A stretch of DNA of 64,000 bases from Belnapia rosea (GTDB lineage: Bacteria > Pseudomonadota > Alphaproteobacteria > Acetobacterales > Acetobacteraceae): NCBI RefSeq assembly GCF_900101615.1, contig NZ_FMZX01000003.1, positions 186,001 through 250,000 of the forward strand. Direction: 5' to 3'. The notes beneath the pieces were generated by a model. The model did not search any database. It was not told the origin of the DNA and saw only the letters and a list, made by a program, of their open reading frames with translations. Numbering within the stretch: position 1 is the stretch's first letter; every line of letters starts with the position of its first letter. This document shows, one piece after another, positions 35,587-44,700 of this stretch. Both the position numbers and the translations under genes were made by a program.

Positions 35587-36231
35587 TCAGGGCAGCAGGC
35601 GGGATATGGTGACCGCCCGCATCTCCCGGTCCTCCAGCTCCCGCGTCACCGGCACGGCGAAGCGGGCGATCTCGGCCAGGCCCTCGCGCGGGACATAGGC
35701 GCGGCCGGGATCGGCGAGCCAGACCTCCGCCCCCGTCGCTGCCATGGCGCGCAGCCAGGGCAGAATATGGGCGGTCATCGGCGCCTCGTAGCAGACATCG
35801 CCGGCGAGGATGAGGTCCCAGCGGCAGGGGGCGCCGACCACGTCGCCATCGAGGGCGGTCACCGCCACCCCGTTCAGCGCGGCGTTCAGCCGGATGGCGG
35901 CGATGGCCAGCGGGTCGATCTCGGCCGCCTCGACCAGCATCGCCCCGGCCCGCGCCGCGGCAATGGCGGCAAGGCCGCAGCCGGCGGCGAAATCCAGCAC
36001 CCGGCGGCCGGCAACCTTCGTGGGCTGGTCGAGGATCAGCCGTGCCATGGCCTGGCTGCCCGGCCAGGCGAAGGCCCAGAAGGGTGGCTCGATCCCCTCC
36101 CGCGCCAGCCAGGCCTCGGTTGCCTGCCAGATCGGGGTGATCTCGGTGGCGAGGTGGAGGGGGATCTCCGGCACCAGCGGCGGCCGGGCCACCGCCGTAT
36201 GGGCGCGGAGGAAATCCGCGGCGCCGCTCAC
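35587..36231 (-). CDS. ETF-beta lysine methyltransferase-like SAM enzyme (METTL20 family)
   Basis: A 214-residue class I SAM methyltransferase. PPFWAFAWPGSQAMARLIL before the fold, motif I VLDFAAGCGLAAIAAARAGA, and GDVCYEAPMTAHILPWLRAM are the pattern of the bacterial/mitochondrial ETFB-lysine methyltransferase group rather than of ribosomal L11 methyltransferase. Family members methylate a lysine next to the recognition loop of electron-transfer flavoprotein beta, modulating its docking to dehydrogenases. The start I favour is GTG at 36231, overlapping the ubiA stop (GTGA). An upstream start would force a 76-base overlap. ETF genes are not in the window. Confidence 0.8.
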   Translation of the reverse strand: MSGAADFLRAHTAVARPPLVPEIPLHLATEITPIWQATEAWLAREGIEPPFWAFAWPGSQAMARLILDQPTKVAGRRVLDFAAGCGLAAIAAARAGAMLVEAAEIDPLAIAAIRLNAALNGVAVTALDGDVVGAPCRWDLILAGDVCYEAPMTAHILPWLRAMAATGAEVWLADPGRAYVPREGLAEIARFAVPVTRELEDREMRAVTISRLLP

Positions 36232-37127
36232 AGCCGGCCGATCAGGAAGGCGAGGGCGATGGCGAGCCCGGCCTCCCGGTTCGACTTGAACAGGCGGAGG
36301 CAATGGGCCGGGTCGTGGATGTCGAGCGTCAGCACCTGCCGCGCCAGCAGCGCGGCCGGCAGGAGGAGGGCGGGGAGATAGAGCCAGCCGAGGCCCGCCT
36401 GCCAGCCGGCCAGCGCCAGCAGGCCGAGCGTCGCCGCGTAGCAGGCGGCGAGGAAGGGGCGCGTCCGCTCGCCCCAGCGCAGCGCGGTGCTGCCGATGCC
36501 GACCTTGGCGTCGTCCTCGCGGTCCTGATGGGCATAGATCGTGTCGTAGCCGAGGATCCAGCAGAAGGCGGCGGCCCAGAGGATCAGCGCCACCGCATCC
36601 ACCTGGCCCGTCGCGGCGGCGATCCCCTCCGGCGCCGCCCAGGAGAAGGTGAGGCCGAGCATCGCCTGCGGCCAGTTCGTCACCCGCTTGGCCAGCGGGT
36701 AGAGCAGGATCGGCAGCAGGGAGGCGATGCCGAGCAGGATCGCCGTGCCGTTCAGCTGCAGCAGCATGGCGAGGCCGATGGCGCAGAGGGCGGCCAGGAA
36801 GGCGAGGGCCTGGCGCGGGCTGACGGTGCCGGCGGCCAGTGGCCGGCCGCGGGTGCGCTCCACGCGGCGGTCGATGTCACGGTCCCACAGGTCGTTCACC
36901 ACGCAGCCGGCGCCGCGCATGGCGACCGCGCCGATGCCGAAGAGGAGCGCGAGGCGCAGCCCCTCCGCCCAGCCCGGCGCGGCGAGGGCGAAGGCCCAGA
37001 GGCCCGGCAGCACCAGGAGCCAGGAGCCGATCGGCCGGTCCAGCCGTGCGAGCAGCGCATAGGGCTGCCAGCCGGCGGGCAGTCGCGCGACCCAGCCGCG
37101 CCTCTCGATGTCGGTGAAGCCTTGCAC
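36228..37127 (-). CDS. ubiA: 4-hydroxybenzoate polyprenyltransferase UbiA
   Basis: An integral-membrane prenyltransferase of about 299 residues. The first Asp-rich motif is NDLWDRDIDRRVERTRGRPLAAG and the second is YAHQDREDDAKVG; both bind the Mg-prenyl diphosphate. RLDRPIGSWLLVLPGLWAFALA is the diagnostic N-terminal region. It joins 4-hydroxybenzoate to polyprenyl diphosphate in ubiquinone synthesis. Start is uncertain: GTG at 37127 follows GAGGG, whereas ATG at 37163 would overlap the divergent rsmE start. It is coupled to the downstream methyltransferase by GTGA. Confidence 0.92.
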   Translation of the reverse strand: MQGFTDIERRGWVARLPAGWQPYALLARLDRPIGSWLLVLPGLWAFALAAPGWAEGLRLALLFGIGAVAMRGAGCVVNDLWDRDIDRRVERTRGRPLAAGTVSPRQALAFLAALCAIGLAMLLQLNGTAILLGIASLLPILLYPLAKRVTNWPQAMLGLTFSWAAPEGIAAATGQVDAVALILWAAAFCWILGYDTIYAHQDREDDAKVGIGSTALRWGERTRPFLAACYAATLGLLALAGWQAGLGWLYLPALLLPAALLARQVLTLDIHDPAHCLRLFKSNREAGLAIALAFLIGRL

Positions 37128-37155
37128 GCGCCCTCTGTTCCAGCGAAAGGGCGCC

Positions 37156-37878
37156 ATGTCCATCCCGCGGCTTTATCTCGACCAACCGCTCGAGGCCGGG
37201 CGCGAAGTGCCCGCCACCCCGGGCCAGGCGCATTATCTCGGCAGCGTCATGCGGCGCGGCCCGGGCGATGCCGTGCTGCTGTTCAACGGCCGGCACGGGG
37301 AGTGGGAGGGCCGCATCGCCGCCATCCGCAAGGATCGCTGCGCCCTGTTGCCGGAGCGGCAGGCCCGGCCGCAGCCGCCGCAGGCCGATACCCGCCTGCT
37401 GGTCGCCGCCCTGAAGCGCGATGCCATGGAATGGGTGGTGGAGAAGGCGACCGAGCTCGGCATCGGGCTGATCCAGCCGGTTTTCACCCGGCGCAGCGTG
37501 GCGGACCGGGTGAATGCCGCCCGCCTCGCCGCCATCGCCCAGGAGGCGGCCGAGCAGTGCGAGCGGCTGAGCCTGCCGCGCATCGGTGCCCCTCAGCCCT
37601 TGCCGGCCGTGCTGGAGGCATGGGATGGAATACCTCTGCTGGTCGGCGCGGAGCGGGGGGAAAGGCCGCCCCTCGCGCGTGCCGCCAAGGGGTTGCACGC
37701 CCCCTGGGCGTGGCTTGTCGGGCCGGAGGGTGGGTTCGATCGGGTGGAGCTTGACGATCTGGCCCGGCGCGCCTTTGTTTCGACGGCTGCCCTCGGCCCC
37801 CGCATCCTGCGGGCGGAGACGGCGGCCATCGCGGGGTTGACGCTTCTCCAGGCGTTGGCGGGCGATTGGACCGAATAG
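37156..37878 (+). CDS. rsmE: 16S rRNA (uracil-1498-N3)-methyltransferase RsmE
   Basis: A 240-residue SPOUT-fold methyltransferase. The N-terminal PUA-like part is followed by ALKRDAMEWVVEKATELG, FTRRSVADRVN, and the knotted SAM-binding C-terminus GPEGGFDRVELDDL with LGPRILRAETAAIAGL. This set is diagnostic for RsmE, which methylates U1498 in helix 44 of 16S rRNA. ATG at 37156 follows a GAAAGG ribosome site. It is divergent from ubiA with at most a few dozen bases between starts, and is followed by gshA after 65 bases. Confidence 0.94.
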   Translation: MSIPRLYLDQPLEAGREVPATPGQAHYLGSVMRRGPGDAVLLFNGRHGEWEGRIAAIRKDRCALLPERQARPQPPQADTRLLVAALKRDAMEWVVEKATELGIGLIQPVFTRRSVADRVNAARLAAIAQEAAEQCERLSLPRIGAPQPLPAVLEAWDGIPLLVGAERGERPPLARAAKGLHAPWAWLVGPEGGFDRVELDDLARRAFVSTAALGPRILRAETAAIAGLTLLQALAGDWTE

Positions 37879-37943
37879 CCAGCATCGATTGGCATATGGC
37901 ATTGGGCAACTCCGCCCGGGCCGGGACATGACGGAAGGGCAGG

Positions 37944-39299
37944 ATGTCCAATCCTGGCGAAGCGGATCTGACGCCCATCACCGACCGGCGGCAGCTGGCG
38001 GCCTGGTTCGCCGATGGCTGCAAGCCGCGCGGCACCTGGAAGGTCGGCACCGAGCACGAGAAATTCGGCTTCTTCCGCTCGGATTTCGTGACTCCCGCCT
38101 ACGAGGCAGGGGGCCGGCCAGGGGGCATCCGCGCCATCCTGGAGGGGCTGGCCGCGCTCGGCTGGGAGCCCATCCTCGATGACGGGAAGCCGATCGGGCT
38201 GAAGCGGGGCGGTGCCTCGATCAGCCTCGAGCCGGCCGGGCAGCTGGAGCTCTCCGGCGCCGTCCAGGCCGACCTGCATGCGACGCATCTCGAGCTCCAG
38301 GCGCATCTGCGGGATGTGCATCAGGTGGCCGGGCCGATGGGGCTCGGCTTCGCCGCGCTCGGCTTCCACCCGACCCATAGCCGGGCCGAGATGCCCTGGA
38401 TGCCGAAGGGCCGCTACGCCATCATGCGGCGCTACATGCCAACGGTCGGCTCCCTCGGCCTCGACATGATGCAGCGGACCTGCACGGTGCAGGCCAATCT
38501 CGACTATGGCGACGAGGCCGACATGGTCGAGAAGCTGCGCGTCTCGCTGGCGCTGCAGCCGGTGGCGACGGCGCTCTTCGCCAACTCCCCTTTCACCGAG
38601 GGGCGGCCGAACGGCTTCCGCAGCATGCGTGGCCAGGTCTGGACCGATACGGACGGCGCCCGCACCGGCATCCCTGGCGTGGTCTTCGAGGACGGGTTCG
38701 GCTTCGAGCGCTTCGCCGACTGGCTGCTCGACGTGCCGATGTACTTCGTCATGCGCGAAGGGCGCTGGCTGGATGCGGCGGGGGCGAGCTTCCGCCATTT
38801 CCTCGATGGACGGCTCGGCATCCTGCCCGGCGAGCGCGCCACCATCGGCGATTTCGCCGACCATGTGACGACCGCCTTCACCGACGTGCGCCTCAAGCGC
38901 TTCCTCGAGATGCGTGGCTCGGATGTCGGCAGCCCGGCGATGATCGTGGCCAAGCCGGCGCTTTGGGTCGGGCTGCTCTATGACGATGCGGCGCAGAAGG
39001 CGGCCGCGGCGCTGATCCGCGACTGGCGGCTGGAGGAGATCCGCGCGCTGCGGGCCGCGGCGCCACGGGAAGCCCTCTCGGCCACCATCCGCGGACGGAG
39101 CGTGCGGGATGTGGCGCGGGACGTCCTCGCCATCGCGCGGGACGGGCTGCGGGCGCGGGGCCTCGGAGAGGAGGTCTATCTCGCGCCGCTCGACGAGATC
39201 GTCGCCAGCGGGCTGACCCAGGCCGACCGGCTGCTGCATCTCTATGACCGCAGCTGGGGTGGCGATGCGGCGCGGGCGCTGTTGCAGGCCGAGGTGTAG
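37944..39299 (+). CDS. gshA: Glutamate-cysteine ligase (plant/alphaproteobacterial type)
   Basis: A 451-residue enzyme of the type II (plant/alphaproteobacterial) glutamate-cysteine ligase family. TWKVGTEHEKFGFF gives the glutamate and metal site. GGASISLEPAGQLELSGA, MRRYMPTVGSLGLDMMQRTCTVQANLDY and FANSPFTEGRPNGFRSMRGQVWTDTD are conserved stretches. It makes gamma-glutamylcysteine, the first step of glutathione synthesis, in the cytosol. The family is redox-regulated in plants by cysteines; only a few cysteines occur here. It stands alone with its own probable promoter after rsmE. Confidence 0.95.
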   Translation: MSNPGEADLTPITDRRQLAAWFADGCKPRGTWKVGTEHEKFGFFRSDFVTPAYEAGGRPGGIRAILEGLAALGWEPILDDGKPIGLKRGGASISLEPAGQLELSGAVQADLHATHLELQAHLRDVHQVAGPMGLGFAALGFHPTHSRAEMPWMPKGRYAIMRRYMPTVGSLGLDMMQRTCTVQANLDYGDEADMVEKLRVSLALQPVATALFANSPFTEGRPNGFRSMRGQVWTDTDGARTGIPGVVFEDGFGFERFADWLLDVPMYFVMREGRWLDAAGASFRHFLDGRLGILPGERATIGDFADHVTTAFTDVRLKRFLEMRGSDVGSPAMIVAKPALWVGLLYDDAAQKAAAALIRDWRLEEIRALRAAAPREALSATIRGRSVRDVARDVLAIARDGLRARGLGEEVYLAPLDEIVASGLTQADRLLHLYDRSWGGDAARALLQAEV

Positions 39300-39359
39300 G
39301 CCGGAACCCTGTCCGGGGTCATGCGGTTTCCGCCCGGTGGATGGGTGGAGACGGCAGCG

Positions 39360-39890
39360 ATGGACGGGTCCCTGATGCGGCGGGCGGCGGTTCCACCGGG
39401 TGGAAGCAGCCGGGGCATCGGCCTCGGCCTGGCGGTGACCGGCGGTGCGGTGCTGGCCTCCGCCTTGGTGTCGAGCCTCTACTCGCCCTCGCCGGCGCAT
39501 GGCCGTATCCGGCGGGACTACGAGCGGCTGGAGAAGCCGCCCTTCAACCCGCCCGACCCGGTCTTTGCCATCTGGGGGCCGCTCTATGCCCTGCTGACCC
39601 TTTCGGGCCTGCGGATCTGGAACGCTCCACGGGGCCCGGCGCGGGACCGGGCGCTCGGCCATTGGTTCGGCATCCAGGTGCTGAACGCGCTCTGGCTCTG
39701 GCTCGGCTTCGGGGAGCGGCGGCTGGGGGCGGCGACGGTGGAGGCGGGGGTGACGGTGGCCAATGCCGCGGCCTATGTCGATGCGGCGCGGCGGGTCGAT
39801 CCGGCCTCGGCCTGGATGGCGGCGCCCTATGCGGCCTGGATAGGCTTCGCCGCGCTGCTCAGCGAGGAGCTGTGGCGGCGGAACCGCTGA
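39360..39890 (+). CDS. tspO: TspO/MBR-family membrane protein
   Basis: A 176-residue protein with five predicted membrane helices. The TspO signature is clear: LEKPPFNPPDPVFAIWGPLYALLTLSGLRIW (read as KPPFNPPDPVFAIWGPLY) followed by WLWLGFGERRLGAA. TspO proteins bind porphyrins and cholesterol-like ligands and act in oxygen- or stress-dependent regulation in alphaproteobacteria. The ATG at 39360 is preferred, with GGAGA upstream; an earlier ATG would add a poor leader. It converges with a GNAT gene, overlapping by 32 bases. Confidence 0.88.
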   Translation: MDGSLMRRAAVPPGGSSRGIGLGLAVTGGAVLASALVSSLYSPSPAHGRIRRDYERLEKPPFNPPDPVFAIWGPLYALLTLSGLRIWNAPRGPARDRALGHWFGIQVLNALWLWLGFGERRLGAATVEAGVTVANAAAYVDAARRVDPASAWMAAPYAAWIGFAALLSEELWRRNR

Positions 39891-40329
39891 CCGGCTTCGC
39901 CATGAAGACGCGGCTGAAACCCTTCTGCACCTCGCGCCCTGTCTCGGCATAGCCGCGGCGGGCGTAGAGGGCGATGTTCCGCTCCATCAGGACGTTGGTG
40001 TAGAGCCGCACCTCCGGCAGGCCGAGCCGCGCCGCCTCGGCCTCGACGAAATCGAGCAGCAAGCGGCCCTCGCCGCGTCCCTGGCGGGCAGGGTCGACGG
40101 CGATGTTGTCGAGCAGCAGGTGGCCGGCATGGCGCTCGATCACCACCAGGGCGACCGGCGCACCCGCCTCCTCCAACACCCAGGCCTCGCCGGCGGCGAT
40201 GCGCGCGGCGTAGTCATCCTCCATCGGCATCGGACGGCGGCCGATGGCGGGCACCCAGGGGCCATAGGCCCGCTCGACGATCGCCGCGAGCAGCGGCGCC
40301 TCGCCGAAGCGAGCCGGGCGGATGGTCAT
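39859..40329 (-). CDS. GNAT-family N-acetyltransferase
   Basis: A 156-residue acetyltransferase. The acetyl-CoA pyrophosphate loop is VDPARQGRGEGRLLLDFVE (motif RQGRGEG), preceded by LDNIAV and followed by VRLYTNVLMERNIALYARRGYAE. That last stretch is typical of alphaproteobacterial single-domain GNATs. It transfers acetyl to an amine of unknown identity. It overlaps the tldD stop by four bases and is last in a leftward unit: heme A synthase, PAS kinase, tldD, GNAT. Confidence 0.86.
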   Translation of the reverse strand: MTIRPARFGEAPLLAAIVERAYGPWVPAIGRRPMPMEDDYAARIAAGEAWVLEEAGAPVALVVIERHAGHLLLDNIAVDPARQGRGEGRLLLDFVEAEAARLGLPEVRLYTNVLMERNIALYARRGYAETGREVQKGFSRVFMAKPVSGSAATAPR

Positions 40330-41768
40330 ACGGCGGTGCCGCCGACCGTGAGGCCGGCGAGCTTCAGCGTCGGCTGGCCGACGCCGACCGGCACGCCCTG
40401 GCCCTGCTTGCCGCAGGTGCCGATGCCCGGGTCGAGCGCCAGGTCGTTGCCGACCATCGCTACCTTGGTGAGGCTGTCCGGGCCGTTGCCGATCAGCGTC
40501 GCGCCCTTCACCGGGGCGCCGAGCTTGCCGTCCTCGATCAGATAGGCCTCCGAGGCGGAGAAGACGAATTTGCCGCTGGTGATGTCGACCTGGCCGCCAC
40601 CGAAATTCACCGCGTAAAGGCCGCGCTTGACGCTGCGGAGGATATCCTCCGGCGAATGCTGGCCGCCGAGCATCACCGTGTTGGTCATGCGCGGCATCGG
40701 GATATGGGCATAGGACTGCCGCCTTCCGTTGCCGGTGGAGGCGACGCCCATGAGGCGCGCATTCTGCCGATCCTGCAGGAAGCCGGTGAGGATGCCGTCC
40801 TCGATCAGCACGGTGCGGTTGGAGGGGGTGCCCTCGTCATCCACGGTGAGGCTGCCGCGGCGGTCCGGCATGGTGCCGTCATCCACCACGGTCACGCCGG
40901 GTGCCGCGATGCGCTGGCCAAGCAGGCCGGCGAAGGCCGAGGTCTTCTTGCGGTTGAAATCGCCCTCGAGGCCATGGCCGATCGCCTCGTGCAGCAGGAT
41001 GCCGGGCCAGCCCGGGCCGAGCACCACCTCCATCTCCCCGGCCGGGGCCGGGACGCTGTCGAGATTGACCAGCGCCTGGCGCAGCGCCTCGTCCACGGCG
41101 CCCTGCCAAACCGGCTCGGCCAGGATGCGGGCATAGTCGAAACGGCCGCCGAGGCCATGGCTGCCGGTCTCCCGTCGCCCGTCCTGCTCCACCACCACGG
41201 CGACATTGAGCCGGACCAGCGGGCGGATATCGGCGACGCGGGTGCCATCGGGGCGGAGGATCTGTACCGCCTGCCATTCGCCGAAGATCGAGGCCATGAC
41301 CTGCTTGACCCGCGGGTCGCGGCCCCGGGCGAAGGCGTCGATCTCGCCGAGAAGGGCGGTCTTGGCGCCGAAATCCATCAGCGCCAGAGGGTTGCCATCG
41401 GCATAGAGCCGGGCATTGGTCGAGCGTGGGGCGAGGTCCAGCGTGCCGGAATGGCCATGGCGCACGGCGCCGACCGTCTCCGCCGCCCGCTTCAGCGCGG
41501 CCTCGGAGATTTCGCCGGAATGGGCATAGCCGGCTGCCTCGCCGGCGACCGCGCGCAGGCCGAAGCCGCGCATGGCGTCGAAGGTGGCCGAGCGGATACG
41601 GCCATCGTCGAGCGAGATGCCCTCACTCTCGCGGTATTCGAGGAATAGCTCCCCGTCATCGGCGCCGGCCAGGGCGCCCTGCACCAGGCGTTCGGCGCCG
41701 GCGCGGTCGAGGCCCTCCTCGGCGAAGAAGAGACGATCGGTGACCGAAAGCGGCGTGTCGAGCGGCAT
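40326..41768 (-). CDS. tldD: Metalloprotease subunit TldD
   Basis: A 480-residue TldD. The zinc motif is HEAIGHGLEGD (His260, Glu261, His265), with DDEGTPSNRTVLIEDGILTG and GKQGQGVPVGVGQPTLK downstream. TldD pairs with TldE (PmbA) as a heterodimeric protease in microcin maturation and CcdA degradation. tldE is not visible in the window. It lies 18 bases after the PAS kinase gene and overlaps the GNAT gene, so all are probably co-transcribed. Confidence 0.95.
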   Translation of the reverse strand: MPLDTPLSVTDRLFFAEEGLDRAGAERLVQGALAGADDGELFLEYRESEGISLDDGRIRSATFDAMRGFGLRAVAGEAAGYAHSGEISEAALKRAAETVGAVRHGHSGTLDLAPRSTNARLYADGNPLALMDFGAKTALLGEIDAFARGRDPRVKQVMASIFGEWQAVQILRPDGTRVADIRPLVRLNVAVVVEQDGRRETGSHGLGGRFDYARILAEPVWQGAVDEALRQALVNLDSVPAPAGEMEVVLGPGWPGILLHEAIGHGLEGDFNRKKTSAFAGLLGQRIAAPGVTVVDDGTMPDRRGSLTVDDEGTPSNRTVLIEDGILTGFLQDRQNARLMGVASTGNGRRQSYAHIPMPRMTNTVMLGGQHSPEDILRSVKRGLYAVNFGGGQVDITSGKFVFSASEAYLIEDGKLGAPVKGATLIGNGPDSLTKVAMVGNDLALDPGIGTCGKQGQGVPVGVGQPTLKLAGLTVGGTAV

Positions 41769-41786
41769 AGTAGGGGCTCTCCGGGT

Positions 41787-44700
41787 TCAGGCGGCCATGT
41801 CGGCCAGGAGGCGGGCTTTCGGGAAGCGCAGTACCGCGATGGTGCCGGCGCCGGGCGTGCTGTCGAGGGTGAGGGTCGCGCCCTGCGCCTCGGCCAGTGC
41901 CCTTGCCAGATATAGGCCGAGGCCGGAGCCGGGGAAGCGGCGCGAGAGCGAGGAATCGAGTTGGGTGAAGGGCTCGAAGGCGCGCGGGATGTCCGCCGCC
42001 TCCATGCCGATGCCGGTATCGGTGATGCGCAGCAGGAGGTCGCCCTCCGGCTCGATCCCGGCATCGAGGGTGACGGCGCCGCCGGATGGGGTGAATTTCA
42101 CCGCATTGGCCACGAGGTTCAGCAAGACCTGGCGGAGCCGCAGCTCATCGGCCCGCAGCGGCGGCAGGCTCGGCGGCAGGCTGGCCCGCAGCGAGACGCC
42201 GGCGGTGGCGGCCGTGGCCTGCATCATATGGACGGCGCCCTCCGCGAGGCTCACCACATCGACCCGGCTTTCGGTGATGGCGAAGCCGGTCGTCTCCGAA
42301 CGGGTGACGTCGAGGATGTCGTCGATCAGCGAGAGCAGGTGCCGGCCGGCCTCATGGATCGATTGCACGTAGTCGAGCCGCCGGGCTGGGTCGTTGTCGA
42401 TCATATAGGCTTCGGAGAAGCCGATGACGGCGTTCAGCGGCGTCCGCAGCTCATGGCTCATGGTGGCCAGGAAGCGGGATTTGGCGCGGTTCGCTGCCTC
42501 GGCCGCATCGCGCGCGCGTTCCAGCTCGGCACGGGCACGCAATTCCTCGCTGATGTCGCGGTAGCTGCGGATGTAGCCGACGCCGCCCACGCTGTCGGTG
42601 GTGATCTCGACGATGCGCCCCCCGCCCAGGGTGCGCTGGCGGCTATAGGGCACGGGCCAGGGCCGGTCCTCCGGCACCAATGACAGCGCATCCTCCAACG
42701 TGACGGCGTCGAAGTAGCCAAGCTCGGCCTGGGCCCGGATGAGCGCCTGGATGGGCTGGCCCGGCGAGAGGGCATCCGGAGGCAGGCCGTTCATGCTGGC
42801 GGCCATGCCGTTGGCGGCGAGCACCCGGCCTTGCATGTCGAACAGGGTGATGCCTTGCCGGCTGTTGTCGAGCATGGCCTGCAGGATGGCGGCGCGGCTC
42901 CGCGCCTCCTGCTCGGCGCGGGCGGCCGGCGTGACATCCGAGGTGGTGACGACGAAGCCGCCATCCGGCGTCGGGTCGGAGGTGACCTCGATGATGCGGC
43001 CATCCTCCGCGGTGCGCATGTAGCGCGCGGGCTGGCTGCGATCCATGGCGAGCGCCATCCGCGCCGTCTCGGCGCCCTGGTCGCCCGCGACGCCATGCGT
43101 CAGCTGGTCATCGACCAGCTCCTCGAGGGTGCGGCCGGGGCGCAGCGTGCCGGGGGAATAGCCGCCGAAGTCGGACGCCAGGGAATTGGCGGCGATGACC
43201 CGCCGATCCGGCCCGTAGTAGCAGATGCCGTGCCGGGTATTCTCCAGCATCACCTGCAGCACGCCGGCCCGCTCGCGCGCGGCCGTCTCGGCCCGGGTTA
43301 ATGCGGTGACGTCACTGTAGGTGATGACGAAGCCGCCATCCGGCGTCGGGTCCCGGACGATCTCGATCACGCTACCGTCGGGGCGGTGACGCGTGATGCG
43401 GCTCGGGCTGTGGAGGTCCTCGCGCAGCAGCTTCTCCACCTCGGCGGCGTCGATCAGCCCCACGGCCACTACCTCGGCGGCAATGTCCTCGATGCGGCGG
43501 CCTGGCTGGAGGGCATCCACCGGCAGGCCATTGATCTGGGCGGCGAGCGCATTGGCCGCCAGCAGGCAACGATCCCGGTCGAAAAGGGCAATGCCATGCC
43601 GCATGCTGTCCAGCATGACCTGGAGCTGGGAGGCCCGCTCGGCGGCGGCGGCCTGCGCCTTCAACAACTCGGTCACGTCGGAATGGGTGACGACGAAGCC
43701 GCCATCGGGGGCCGGGTTGGAAATGATCTCGATGAACCGTCCGCCGGTGCCGCGACGGAGGTAGCGGTGCTGGCGGCTGCGGTCGATGCGCCGCCGCCGC
43801 TCCAGGATGGCAGCTGCGGTGTCCGCATCGCCCAGGATACCGGCCGCGGCCTGGAGCTGGCCGAGTTCATCGAGCGTCATGCCGAGGCGCAGCCGCACCG
43901 TGGGCCCGCCCATGGTATCCTCGGCGAGGCGGTTGAAGGCGCGCAGGCGCTCGTTGGGCCCGAAATAGGTGATGCCGTGCTGCATGTTGTCGAACATGAG
44001 CTGCAGCATGGCGGCGCGCTCGGAGGCCTCCGCCTTGGCGGCTTCGAGTTCCGAGACGTCGGAATGGGTAACGACGAAGCCGCCATCGGGCGTCGGGTTG
44101 GAGGCGATGTCGAAGACCTGCCCGTTCGGCGCCCGGCGCTGCAGCCGGCTCGGCCTGGAGCGGTCGAGCGTGAGGGATTGGGCAAGGACCCGTGAGGCCT
44201 CCGGCTCGGACCCGAACATGCCAAGCGCGTGCTGCTCGTGCAGCAGGTCGTCGAACAGCACGCCGGTGCGGGCCGGCAGGTTGAACAAGCCATGGCCTGG
44301 CCCGGCAAGCTGGTTCGCCAGCAGCAGGCGGCGGTCCGGCCCATAGAGGGCGATGCCGTGGCGTATGCTGTCGAGCGTCACCTGGAGGTTGCGCGCCCGG
44401 TCCTGCGCTTCGGCCTCCGCCGCGGAGCGGGCGGTAATGTCGGTGAAGGTGATGACGAAGCCGCCATCGGGCGTCGGGTCGCTGAAGACCTCGACCACGC
44501 GGCCGTCCGGCATGTGCCGGGTGCGGCGCCACGGCTTGCTGCGATCGGCCTGCAGCAGCCGGGCCAGGGTCTCGTCGGATTTGGGCGGCGGGCCGTACAT
44601 GCCGCGCGCATGGTGCAGGCGGATCTGCTCATCGATGAGGATGCCGGGTGCCAGCTCCTCGGCGGAGAGGCCACCGATCTCCGAGGCCAGACGGTTGGTG

